Shown here: one piece after another, positions 10,071 through 18,030 of the stretch
Layout of the letters: every line of letters begins with the position of its first letter
Position numbering within the stretch: the stretch's first letter is position 1
Source: Chitinophaga flava
Lineage (GTDB): Bacteria > Bacteroidota > Bacteroidia > Chitinophagales > Chitinophagaceae
Direction: 5' to 3'
Assembly (NCBI RefSeq): GCF_003308995.1
Contig: NZ_QFFJ01000002.1
Location: forward strand, 2,108,001 to 2,172,000
DNA: 64,000 nt
Notes under the pieces: generated by a model
Database searches by the model: none
What the model saw: the letters and a program-made list of their open reading frames with translations, nothing else
Told to the model about the DNA's origin: nothing
Translations under genes and position numbers: made by a program

Positions 10071-10098
10071 GATTATTTTATATAACTCGGGAGAGTGA

Positions 10099-11394
10099 TT
10101 ACAAAAGAATACCAGCGATGGTGGCAGACAAATAACTTGCCAGCGTACCGCAAAGCAATGCTTTGAGTCCCAGTTTTGCCAGGTCTGTTCTGCGGCCTGG
10201 TGCCAGTTCTCCGATACCACCAATTTGCATACCTACGCTGCTGAAGTTGGCAAAGCCGGCAATGGCAATGGTTGAAATGGTAATTGCTTTGGCAGATTCA
10301 ATTTTTACTGCATGACTGGTCATGCTTTTAAAGGCCACAAACTCATTGATAGTTAGTTTCTGCCCCAGCAGTGTTGCCACATTGTTTACATCCTGGGTAG
10401 GTACGCCCATAGCCCAGGCCATAGGGGTAAACAATTTACCAAAGATCCAGTCCAGGCTCAGATTAAAATCCAGATGCAGCAGATGGCCGAAATGAATAAG
10501 ACACCAGTCGATCAGCGCAATCAATGCAATGAAACCGATCAACATGGCAATAACGTTCATGGCTATTTTGAAACCGTCGCCTGCGCCATGGGAAATGGCA
10601 TCAATAACGTTGGTGTAGTTGCTCTTTACTTCCATCTTCACCCTGCCCATGGTCACGCTTTCTTCCGTTTCCGGGAATACGATCTTGGAGATAACCAGTG
10701 CTCCGGGTGCAGCCATCAGACTGGCGGTGATCAAAAAGGGCGCAATATCCATACCCGCCTGGAATCCCATGTTGGCATATACCACCAGGATACCGCCGGC
10801 AATACAGGCAAGGCTGCCGCTCATAGAAGCAAGGATTTCACTTTTGGTCATGGAATTGAGATAAGGACGGATCATTACCTGAGCCTCTACCTGACCTACA
10901 AATGCACTGGCCACATTACTCAGCGCTTCTGCACCACTTACCCGCATCACCACATTCATTGCTCTGGCGATGACCGCTACTATTCGCTGCATAATGCCAA
11001 AATGATAAAGTACGGCCACCAGTACACATACCAGGATAATTGTGGCAGTCACGTTAAAGGCAAATACAAATCCACCGCTGGCGTAGTCGGCAAAGGTACC
11101 AGTAGGAGGCTGGGATACGCCTATTCCACCATAAACAAAGGACGCACCCTGACGTGCAAACGCTTCCAGTTTACCCATAGCGTGGCCTACTTGTTGAAAA
11201 AACCAGGTAATAGGGGGTACTTTGAATACCAGCAGCGCAATCAGCACCTGTAATGTAATACCACTCAAAACCAGCCGGTAGTTAATTTTACTCCTGTTGT
11301 TGGAAAACAAAAAGGCAATACCCAGAATAAGGAGGATGCCTATTAAGCCCTGAAAGCGTTCCATAAATGTTAATAAATTGTAAAATATTCCCAA
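10099..11394 (-). CDS. Concentrative nucleoside transporter (NupC/CNT family)
   Basis: A 431-residue inner-membrane protein with about ten hydrophobic segments, the usual size for bacterial CNT transporters, which import nucleosides using an ion gradient. Family features seen are the GKLEAFARQGASFVYGG region (about residues 73-90), VSGAEALSNVASAFVGQ (gate domain, about 150-167), FTPMAWAMGVP (about 310) and the C-terminal FANFSSVGMQIGGIGELAP. Substrate choice within nucleosides cannot be read from sequence. Stand-alone gene, divergent from the cytochrome lipoprotein. Confidence 0.92.
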   Translation of the reverse strand: MGIFYNLLTFMERFQGLIGILLILGIAFLFSNNRSKINYRLVLSGITLQVLIALLVFKVPPITWFFQQVGHAMGKLEAFARQGASFVYGGIGVSQPPTGTFADYASGGFVFAFNVTATIILVCVLVAVLYHFGIMQRIVAVIARAMNVVMRVSGAEALSNVASAFVGQVEAQVMIRPYLNSMTKSEILASMSGSLACIAGGILVVYANMGFQAGMDIAPFLITASLMAAPGALVISKIVFPETEESVTMGRVKMEVKSNYTNVIDAISHGAGDGFKIAMNVIAMLIGFIALIALIDWCLIHFGHLLHLDFNLSLDWIFGKLFTPMAWAMGVPTQDVNNVATLLGQKLTINEFVAFKSMTSHAVKIESAKAITISTIAIAGFANFSSVGMQIGGIGELAPGRRTDLAKLGLKALLCGTLASYLSATIAGILL

Positions 11395-11699
11395 TTAAGG
11401 CGACGAAGATAAGTTTTTTTGTGATTTCTGGACTTTTTGCGGGAGAAATAGAAAATACTTTTATAATTATCAAACTAATTGCTTGTAAAACAACTGTTTA
11501 GACTATTACCTATCTGATTGCATTTCGTCTGATTATCTCCTGGAATCTTCAGCTATACAAACTTTCTTTTAGTCCCTAGTAGAAAACCATCCAATAAACT
11601 CCCACAATTATAGCCCAGGGCTTCAGCCCTGGGAAAAAATATGTTGCAAAAAATCGCAGGAGATGTATTTTTATGAATTGCAATCGAATTAAATAAGTA
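11395..11699. other. Divergent intergenic region holding a dispersed palindrome
   Basis: 305 bases between two divergent genes. It holds the palindrome at 11614-11633 described separately. No ORF of note was seen. Confidence 0.6.
11614..11633. repeat. REP-like palindrome CCCAGGGCT-TC-AGCCCTGGG
   Basis: Perfect 9-base arms around TC, preceded by TATAG and followed by GGGAAAAAAT. The same palindrome type occurs at 38507-38526, 38574-38593 and 45807-45828. The bases CCATCCAATA upstream (11588-11597) also occur beside the copy at 38574, which suggests a shared element rather than chance. Confidence 0.7.
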
Positions 11700-13988
11700 A
11701 TGAGCCGTTTACAGTACCTGGTTATTTCCACGATTTCCCTGGCAATCTTAGCCTGCGGACATACTCAAAAACAACATTCATTAAGCAAACATGAGCAGGA
11801 TTCTCTGGCGATGCGGAAGCAGTATGCCAGCTCACCTGTACTGGACGGGAAAGCAGCCATAGCAGCCATGCAGGTGGACAGCGGCCTGGAAGTACAGCTG
11901 GTGGCTGAAGAACCGATGGTGGTAGCACCGGTGAATGCGGTATTTGATGAGCGTGGAAGGATGTGGGTCGTGGAGATGACTGGTTTTATGCCTGACACCA
12001 GTGGGACAGGAGAAGAAAAACCGGATGGCAAAATCGTTATCCTCGAAGATACTACCGGCGATGGAGTGATGGACCGGCGTACGGTATTCCTCGATTCGCT
12101 CGTATTGCCGCGGGCGGTGTGTCTGGTGGAGAACGGAGTATTGGTGGCCACACCGCCGCAACTGTGGTTTATTGAGAACAATAACGATAAACCCGGCAAG
12201 CGGATACTGGTAGACGACCAGTATGCTGCTGGTGGTAATGTAGAACATCAGCCCAATGGCCTTTTGAGAGCTATGGACAACTGGATCTACAACGCCAAGT
12301 CAGACAGGCGTTATCGTAAGGTGGGCAACAAATGGTTGAAAGAAACTACCACTTTCCGTGGTCAATGGGGTATTACTCAGGATGACAAAGGCCGTCTATA
12401 CTATAACAATAATTCTGAGAATCTGTTGGGAGATTATTTTCCACCCGGACTGGGAGGCAAAAATCCACATCAGCAGAATGCGGCCGGCTATGATCAGCGG
12501 ATTGTGCGGGATAATCATGTGTATCCTGTCCACCCTACGCCAGGTGTGAACCGGGGCTATATGAAGGGTGTACTCGACGACAGTCTGCGGCTGGTAGAGT
12601 TTACCGCAGCCTGTGGGCCGGTAATATACCGTGGTGGCCTGTTTCCGGCTGAGTATATTGGTAATGCTTTTGTGGCAGAACCTGCGGCCAATCTGATCAA
12701 ACGGAATATACTGAATGATAGCAGTTACATCGTAAAAGGAAAACAGGCCTATAGTGGTAAGGAGTTCCTGGCCAGCACAGATGAGCGTTTCCGGCCAACA
12801 GGATTGTACAATGGACCTGATGGTGCTTTATATATTACGGATATGTACAGGGGGATTCTGCAGCATAAGACTTATATCACTACATATCTTAAGAATGAGA
12901 TCAAAATGAGAGAGCTGACTCAACCGCTCAACTGTGGCCGTATCTATCGCATTGTGCCCAAAGGACAACGTCCGGAGAAGACATTGATGACGCCGGAGCA
13001 GTTGTTTAGTATGTTGGGCAATGCCAACGGAGCTTTGAGAGACAAGGCTCAGCAGCTGATCATAGACCATAATATGATGCAACTGGTGCCTGAGCTGCGT
13101 GCTGCTTTGAAAGACAGCCATGCACCTCTTAAACAGGTACATTCACTCTGGGCGCTGGAAGGACTGCATGCATTGACTTATGCTGATATTACTGGCGTGT
13201 TGCAACAGGGGAATGATCCGCTTAGCGTACAGGCCCTGGCAGCATTACCGGCAGTATTGAATGCAGCTGTAGCCAAACCTGTTGCCACCACGCTGGATAG
13301 CCTGGCAGATAAACCGTTTTTTACGCCATATGTAGCCTATCTGTTGCCGGCTTTGAATAAGGCCGATAAAGCTGCTGCCACAAAGTTGGAAGCGAAACTC
13401 ATAAAAAACTATGCACAGGATCGTTATGTGTCTGCTGCATTGATCAATAATGCTACCAATAGGGAAGCAGCACTCCTGAAACAACTGGTTGCCACTAATC
13501 CGGATACGGCACTGGCGCTGAATAAACAGCTGAATGTTGTGCTGAAAAGTATAGACAATGCTGCCAACGTAAAAAAAATGGACGCACTGGGCAAAACCTA
13601 TCCCCACGGATACCGGATCTTTAATACCGTGTGCCAGACCTGCCATGGTAAAAACGGGAATGGGATCGCGGCGATGGCACCTCCGTTAAACGAAAGCAAT
13701 TGGGTAAATGGTAACAAAAACACCCTGGCTGCTATTGTATTATACGGCCTTACAGGTCCGGTGGAAGTGCATGGGAAACTGTACAAGGCACCGGAAATAA
13801 ATGGAGATATGCCTGGCATCGGCGGTAGCGATGAATTCAGCGATAGCGATATCGCCGAACTGCTCACATTTTTGCGCAGTGCCTGGAACAACAAGGCCGG
13901 AAAAGTGACGACAGAGGATATCCGGAATACACGCAAACAGTATAATGGCCGACAAAAACCCTTTACTGCCGGAGAATTAAGCAAATAG
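11700..13988 (+). CDS. Lipoprotein with PVC-type dehydrogenase-like beta-propeller and C-terminal cytochrome c domain
   Basis: A 762-residue exported protein. The N-terminus has a hydrophobic stretch ending in ILACG, a lipobox. Residues about 55-410 resemble the membrane-bound dehydrogenase/sorbosone-like propeller (AVFDERGRMWVVEMTGF, EDTTGDGVMDRRTVF, RPTGLYNGPDGALYITDMYRG). A helical HEAT-like stretch follows (about 430-610), then a class I cytochrome c domain with the heme motif CQTCH (residues 645-649) and a probable axial Met in GDMPGIGG (about 703). Such proteins are thought to oxidise sugars or related compounds in the periplasm; the substrate is unknown. No neighbour points to a pathway. 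Confidence 0.85.
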   Translation: MSRLQYLVISTISLAILACGHTQKQHSLSKHEQDSLAMRKQYASSPVLDGKAAIAAMQVDSGLEVQLVAEEPMVVAPVNAVFDERGRMWVVEMTGFMPDTSGTGEEKPDGKIVILEDTTGDGVMDRRTVFLDSLVLPRAVCLVENGVLVATPPQLWFIENNNDKPGKRILVDDQYAAGGNVEHQPNGLLRAMDNWIYNAKSDRRYRKVGNKWLKETTTFRGQWGITQDDKGRLYYNNNSENLLGDYFPPGLGGKNPHQQNAAGYDQRIVRDNHVYPVHPTPGVNRGYMKGVLDDSLRLVEFTAACGPVIYRGGLFPAEYIGNAFVAEPAANLIKRNILNDSSYIVKGKQAYSGKEFLASTDERFRPTGLYNGPDGALYITDMYRGILQHKTYITTYLKNEIKMRELTQPLNCGRIYRIVPKGQRPEKTLMTPEQLFSMLGNANGALRDKAQQLIIDHNMMQLVPELRAALKDSHAPLKQVHSLWALEGLHALTYADITGVLQQGNDPLSVQALAALPAVLNAAVAKPVATTLDSLADKPFFTPYVAYLLPALNKADKAAATKLEAKLIKNYAQDRYVSAALINNATNREAALLKQLVATNPDTALALNKQLNVVLKSIDNAANVKKMDALGKTYPHGYRIFNTVCQTCHGKNGNGIAAMAPPLNESNWVNGNKNTLAAIVLYGLTGPVEVHGKLYKAPEINGDMPGIGGSDEFSDSDIAELLTFLRSAWNNKAGKVTTEDIRNTRKQYNGRQKPFTAGELSK

Positions 13989-14265
13989 TGCGCGGATATC
14001 AATAAAAGGTCTATCTTTGCTACTCATAATTATTACAATTGAGTAAGGCAACAAACATATTATCCTGCTGTAGTAACTCTGGTACATGCCAACGTACCTG
14101 CGGGTTCCTGTTGCCTTTTTTATCCTGTCCCAAAGACTTCAACAATTAAGCCCGGGCAACTTATAGCATCGTAACAGTTGTACCCGGGGGGATGATACCT
14201 GTATGCTTTGTACAAGTAGTATAATCCATTTGCATTTTCCAAAACAATCTTATAAAAACAGTTTT
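13989..14265 (+). promoter_or_regulatory. Long structured leader of the glutamate-synthase-like gene
   Basis: A TATCTTTG -7 box lies at 14012-14019, so the transcript would carry about 240 untranslated bases. It can fold AAGGCAACA (14045-14053) onto TGTTGCCTT (14109-14117), followed directly by a T run, which is an intrinsic-terminator layout. Inside lies GGTAC/GTACC (14081-14085 with 14094-14098). A later hairpin pairs CCCGGGCAAC (14151-14160) with GTTGTACCCGGG (14177-14188). The layout suggests attenuation or a riboswitch; no known class was recognised. Confidence 0.5.
14039..14149 (+). CDS. Possible Cys-rich leader peptide
   Basis: A 36-codon frame starting at TTG and ending at TAA (14147-14149). 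It encodes five Cys residues, in the pattern CC-x5-C-x3-C-x8-C, and its codons run through both arms of the terminator-like hairpin at 14045-14117. No ATG is in frame, and a stop lies at 14027-14029. The position just after a promoter, the Cys content and the overlap with the hairpin are what one expects of an attenuator peptide, but coding has not been shown and TTG starts are uncommon. Confidence 0.3.
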   Translation: MSKATNILSCCSNSGTCQRTCGFLLPFLSCPKDFNN

Positions 14266-15831
14266 ATGAATCATCGGATAGCACGATGGGCAGTTTATCT
14301 TTTATGCCTGTTGCTGGATGGATGCGTGGCGGCTAGCCTTTATCGCGGTTATTTAACGGGATGGATCTTATTACCATTAGCTGTCGGCCTTAGTGTACTT
14401 ACGCTGTACGACCGCTTGCAGGGCAAGCATGCCCTGTTGCGTAACTACCCACTGCTGGGACGGTTACGTTACCTGCTGGAGCAGATCAGGCCGGAAATGC
14501 GTCAGTATTTTTTTGAGTCTGATACAGATGGAAGACCGTTCAACCGCCGTCAGCGTGCGGTAGTTTATCAACGTGCCAAAGATGTAAAACAGACCGTTGC
14601 TTTTGGTGCATTGGAAAACATGTATGAGCCAGGTTATGAGTGGGCCGCGCACACTGCTTTTCCTAAGAAAGTGAAGCCGGAAGCATTAAGGGTAACAATT
14701 GGCAATGAACAATGTACACAACCTTATAATGCAAGTTTACTCAATATCAGCGCAATGAGTTACGGCGCATTGAGTAAAACAGCCATCCTTTCCCTTAACG
14801 GGGGCGCGCAGATTGGCGGTTTCGCCCACAATACGGGAGAAGGTGGTGTAAGTCCGTATCACCTGCAACATGGTGGTGACCTGATCTGGCAGATCGGTAC
14901 AGGTTATTTTGGTTGCCGTGATGAGCAGGGAAACTTCTCACCAGAGGTATATACTGCAACAGTGGCAGCCCCTTCTGTAAAAATGGTTGAGCTGAAACTG
15001 AGCCAGGGTGCAAAACCTGGTAAAGGGGGGGTATTACCCGCAGCGAAAAATACACCTGAAATTGCAGCCATCCGTAAGGTAAAACCAGGCGTGAGCGTGC
15101 TTTCACCTGCTGCACATACTGCTTTTGGCAACGAATATGAAATGCTGGCGTTTGTGAAGCAGCTGAGAGAACTGTCTGGTGGTAAACCGGTAGGCTTCAA
15201 ATTGTGCGTTGGCCGTAAAGATGAATTTGAACGTATCTGCATCGCGATGACCAACACCCGTATCTACCCCGACTTTATTACGGTAGATGGTGCGGAAGGT
15301 GGTACAGGTGCTGCTCCGCTGGAATTCACTGACAGCATCGGTATGCCCTTATATGACGCATTGGCACTGGTAGTGAATATGCTGAAGAAGCACGAACTGA
15401 AACAACATATCCGTATCATGGCCAGTGGTAAAATCATCACCGGTTTTGATATCATGAAAGTGTTGGCATTAGGTGCGGATGCATGCTATAGCGCCAGAGG
15501 TATGATGCTCGCATTGGGTTGTATTCAGGCCCTGCAGTGCGACAGTGGCAGCTGCCCGGTGGGAGTAGCTACTCAGGATCCAACCCTCTATCAGGGTGTG
15601 AATGTAACAGATAAACGCGAACGTGTGGCTAATTTCCACCGTAACACGATATATGCATTGGCAGAACTGATGGGCGCCTGCGGTTTCGAAGCAGCAGACA
15701 AAGTAAATCCTGCAGCCCTTTACAGAAGAGTAACCAGAACGGACATACGATCATATGAAGAAATATATGCACCGGACAGCAGCCGTTCTGCTGGAGCGGC
15801 GCTTTATCCGGGGCCATCTGTTAACAATTGA
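14266..15831 (+). CDS. FMN-binding glutamate synthase-like protein (GltS domain)
   Basis: A protein of 521 residues made of two N-terminal hydrophobic segments (about 5-50) and a glutamate-synthase FMN domain. Visible features are the SAMSYGALS segment, GEGGVSPYHL, KPGKGGVLPAAKNT, the glycine-rich VDGAEGGTGAAPLEF, and the cysteine cluster C419-x5-C425-x4-C430 with CPVGVATQDP, which matches the 3Fe-4S ligands of GltB. It lacks the amidotransferase domain of GltB, so it resembles the short archaeal-type or membrane-anchored GltS-like proteins, whose substrates are mostly unproven. The frame is open further upstream to 14203, but ATG at 14266 removes 21 residues that do not look like protein. 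It lies behind an unusual leader. Confidence 0.85.
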   Translation: MNHRIARWAVYLLCLLLDGCVAASLYRGYLTGWILLPLAVGLSVLTLYDRLQGKHALLRNYPLLGRLRYLLEQIRPEMRQYFFESDTDGRPFNRRQRAVVYQRAKDVKQTVAFGALENMYEPGYEWAAHTAFPKKVKPEALRVTIGNEQCTQPYNASLLNISAMSYGALSKTAILSLNGGAQIGGFAHNTGEGGVSPYHLQHGGDLIWQIGTGYFGCRDEQGNFSPEVYTATVAAPSVKMVELKLSQGAKPGKGGVLPAAKNTPEIAAIRKVKPGVSVLSPAAHTAFGNEYEMLAFVKQLRELSGGKPVGFKLCVGRKDEFERICIAMTNTRIYPDFITVDGAEGGTGAAPLEFTDSIGMPLYDALALVVNMLKKHELKQHIRIMASGKIITGFDIMKVLALGADACYSARGMMLALGCIQALQCDSGSCPVGVATQDPTLYQGVNVTDKRERVANFHRNTIYALAELMGACGFEAADKVNPAALYRRVTRTDIRSYEEIYAPDSSRSAGAALYPGPSVNN

Positions 15832-15846
15832 TAAAACCCTGTTTTC

Positions 15847-16212
15847 ATGAAAAAGAAACAGATTATTGTATCCCAACATGATTACGAAATTTTAAAAACC
15901 CTTTGTTACCACGCTCCTGGCACTGATAAGCTGAAGGAGGAGTTGGAAAGGGCTGTTATCAGAAAAACAAAAGTGCCGGATGATGTGGTACAGGTAAATT
16001 CCACGCTGCAGTTCAAAGATGAGCGCAGCGGTGCTGTACGGGAAGTACAGCTGGTATTGCCTGCTGCCAGCAACATCCAGCTGGGTAAACTGTCTATCCT
16101 GTCACCTATAGGTACCGCCCTGCTGGGCTACAGTGCCGGTGATACCATTGATTGGGAAGTGCCTGCGGGCAAAACCCAACTGCATATCCTGCGGGTAGTC
16201 AATGAAGGATAG
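15847..16212 (+). CDS. GreA/GreB-family (Rnk-like) transcription factor
   Basis: A 121-residue protein resembling the C-terminal half of GreA/GreB and the regulator Rnk. A short N-terminal helical part (residues 1-45, YEILKTLCYHAP) is followed by the FKBP-like domain with DERSGAVREVQLVLP, ISILSPIGTALLGYSAGDTIDWEVPAG. The GreA long coiled coil with its acidic tip is too short here to reach the polymerase active site, as in Rnk. It probably binds RNA polymerase; its effect is unknown. It starts 15 bases after the preceding stop and is probably co-transcribed, and ends at a strong terminator. Confidence 0.8.
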   Translation: MKKKQIIVSQHDYEILKTLCYHAPGTDKLKEELERAVIRKTKVPDDVVQVNSTLQFKDERSGAVREVQLVLPAASNIQLGKLSILSPIGTALLGYSAGDTIDWEVPAGKTQLHILRVVNEG

Positions 16213-16260
16213 TCCAATAAAGGCTATAATGTTAGCGATCAAATATGTATCAAGCAAAAA

Positions 16261-16284
16261 AAGCCCCGGCGTCTGCCGGGGCTT
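16261..16284. terminator. Bidirectional terminator
   Basis: AAGCCCCGGC (16261-16270), loop GTCT, GCCGGGGCTT (16275-16284); A-rich before and T-rich after, between converging genes. Confidence 0.85.
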
Positions 16285-16310
16285 CTTATTTGGAAATGAT
16301 GTGATCGTTA

Positions 16311-16841
16311 TTAGTGGTACACAACCTTGTCGCCATAACCAATATGGTATTTGTCACAGAAGCCACCGTTCACTTCCAGCACATACTGTGCTTTTTTGAA
16401 AGAGGGGAGGCTTTGCTCCGACAGAGGCGTGGCATACTTCTGAATAGATACAATCTCCATCTTATCATCGATGTAGATGATGTCGAGGGAGATGTAGGTA
16501 TTTTTCATCCAGAAGGAACGTTCTTCCATATCCGGAAAGATAAACAGCATGCCCTGATCATCGCTCATAGATTTACGGTACATCAGTCCGTCTTCTCTTT
16601 GTTTGTCAGTCTTGGCCAGCTGAATATCTATTTTGCGGATGGTGTCTGCATTGTTTTTGGAAAGAAACGCCAGCGACGCATCTTTTCTGAAGTCGCTGCC
16701 GTTTGCAGTAACAGTACCTGGTGATTCGGTACCGGCCTTGCTGCTGCTGGTTTCGGTAGCGGTGCTGTTGTTGCCTGTTTTTTCATGACAGCCCGACGCA
16801 TATAGCGAGGCTATCAGGATGTATTTGTACGGTAGCTGCAT
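16311..16841 (-). CDS. DUF192 lipoprotein
   Basis: A 176-residue protein with an N-terminal hydrophobic stretch and lipobox ending at Cys18 (LYASGC), a low-complexity Ser/Thr/Gly linker (about 20-50), and a DUF192 domain (about 65-176). The DUF192 hallmarks are IDIQLAKTDKQREDGLMYRKSM, GMLFIFPD, the FWMKNTYISLDIIYID block and a C-terminal VLEVNGGF. The biochemical role of DUF192 is unknown. It lies 7 bases downstream of mqnE on the same strand and is therefore probably the last gene of that unit. Confidence 0.85.
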   Translation of the reverse strand: MQLPYKYILIASLYASGCHEKTGNNSTATETSSSKAGTESPGTVTANGSDFRKDASLAFLSKNNADTIRKIDIQLAKTDKQREDGLMYRKSMSDDQGMLFIFPDMEERSFWMKNTYISLDIIYIDDKMEIVSIQKYATPLSEQSLPSFKKAQYVLEVNGGFCDKYHIGYGDKVVYH

Positions 16842-16848
16842 AAGGATA

Positions 16849-18030
16849 TTATTTGGTCAGTAATTCCTCTTCAGAAAAAACAACGTCAGTATAGTCTTTT
16901 ATTTCGTTGTATACGGTATCCCTTTCTACAGGTCTTCTGCCGGCCTGTTTGATAAGGTGGGCCAGCTGGGCAGTGTTCATGGAAGGGTTTTGTTCTTCGG
17001 CTCCTGCCATGCTGTATATCTTGGTGGTATCATCAATGGTACCATCAAGATCGTTTACTCCGAAGGAAAGTGTCAGCTGGGCAGTGTTTCTTCCCAACAT
17101 CGGCCAGTAGGCTTTCAGGTGCGGGAAGTTGTCCATATACAGTCGTGCTACGGCATACAGCTTCAGGTCTTCTACGATAGAAGTTTCCGGAATATCGGAC
17201 ATGTCGTTGCCTTTATTTCTGAATTTCAGCGGGATGAAGGTGTTGAAGCCATGTGTTTCATCCTGCAGCTGACGCAGTTGCTCCATATGATCAATACGGT
17301 GAGCATAGGTTTCTACGTGACCGTAGAGCATGGTAGCGTTGGTGGTCATACCCTGGTTATGGGCAGCGCGGTGGATGGCCAGCCATCCGTCACCATCTAC
17401 TTTGTCGTGGCATATTTTGGCACGCACATCAGGATGGAATATCTCAGCACCGCCGCCAGGCATGGATTGCAGGCCTGCTTCGTTGAGGATACGCATACCT
17501 TCTTCGAGGCTTACCTTGGCTTTGCGGAACATATAATCCAGCTCTACAGCGGTAAAACCTTTAATATGGAGGTCGGGGCGGTGTGCCTTGATTTTTTGGA
17601 TCAGCTCTACAAAGAAATCGAGCTGCATTTTAGGATGTACGCCACCCACAATATGTACTTCCGTAACAGGCTGGTTGTCGTATTTTTTCACGATGTCCAG
17701 CATCTGGTCGATACTGAGTTCCCATCCTTCTTCCCTGTTTTTATAGAGGCGGGAGTAGGAGCAGAAATGGCAGGTGAAAACACATACGTTGGTAGGCTCG
17801 ATATGAAAGTTACGGTTGAAGTAAGTCTTGTCGCCGTGCATACGCTCCCGAACGTGGTTGGCCAGTGCGCCTAAAAAGCCGATATCACCTTTCTCAAATA
17901 AGGTCAGCCCATCCTCGGGCGTAATTCTTTCCTTGCGGAGAATTTTTTCTGCAATGCTCTTCAGGGAAGTATCCAGTGTGGCTTGCTGAAGAAGCGTTTG
18001 AACTGCCGGGTAATCTTGTCTCATCGTCAT
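16849..18030 (-). CDS. mqnE: Aminofutalosine synthase MqnE
   Basis: A 393-residue radical SAM enzyme of the futalosine pathway of menaquinone synthesis; MqnE joins the chorismate-derived enolpyruvyl benzoate to SAM, giving aminofutalosine. The cluster motif is CVFTCHFC (Cys83, Cys87, Cys90; C-x3-C-x2-C). Also typical are VTEVHIVGGVHP, IKGFTAVELDYM and MPGGGAEIF. MqnC is related, but the length and the IKGFTAVE and PGGGAEIF segments fit MqnE better. Its ATG overlaps the stop of the upstream protease gene as ATGA (18027-18030), so the two are translationally coupled although they are functionally unrelated. Other mqn genes are not in the window. Confidence 0.92.
   Translation of the reverse strand: MTMRQDYPAVQTLLQQATLDTSLKSIAEKILRKERITPEDGLTLFEKGDIGFLGALANHVRERMHGDKTYFNRNFHIEPTNVCVFTCHFCSYSRLYKNREEGWELSIDQMLDIVKKYDNQPVTEVHIVGGVHPKMQLDFFVELIQKIKAHRPDLHIKGFTAVELDYMFRKAKVSLEEGMRILNEAGLQSMPGGGAEIFHPDVRAKICHDKVDGDGWLAIHRAAHNQGMTTNATMLYGHVETYAHRIDHMEQLRQLQDETHGFNTFIPLKFRNKGNDMSDIPETSIVEDLKLYAVARLYMDNFPHLKAYWPMLGRNTAQLTLSFGVNDLDGTIDDTTKIYSMAGAEEQNPSMNTAQLAHLIKQAGRRPVERDTVYNEIKDYTDVVFSEEELLTK

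Noticed and set aside
14203..14265. 21-codon upstream extension of the glutamate-synthase-like gene
   Set aside because: The residues are not protein-like and precede a good ATG followed by a hydrophobic anchor.
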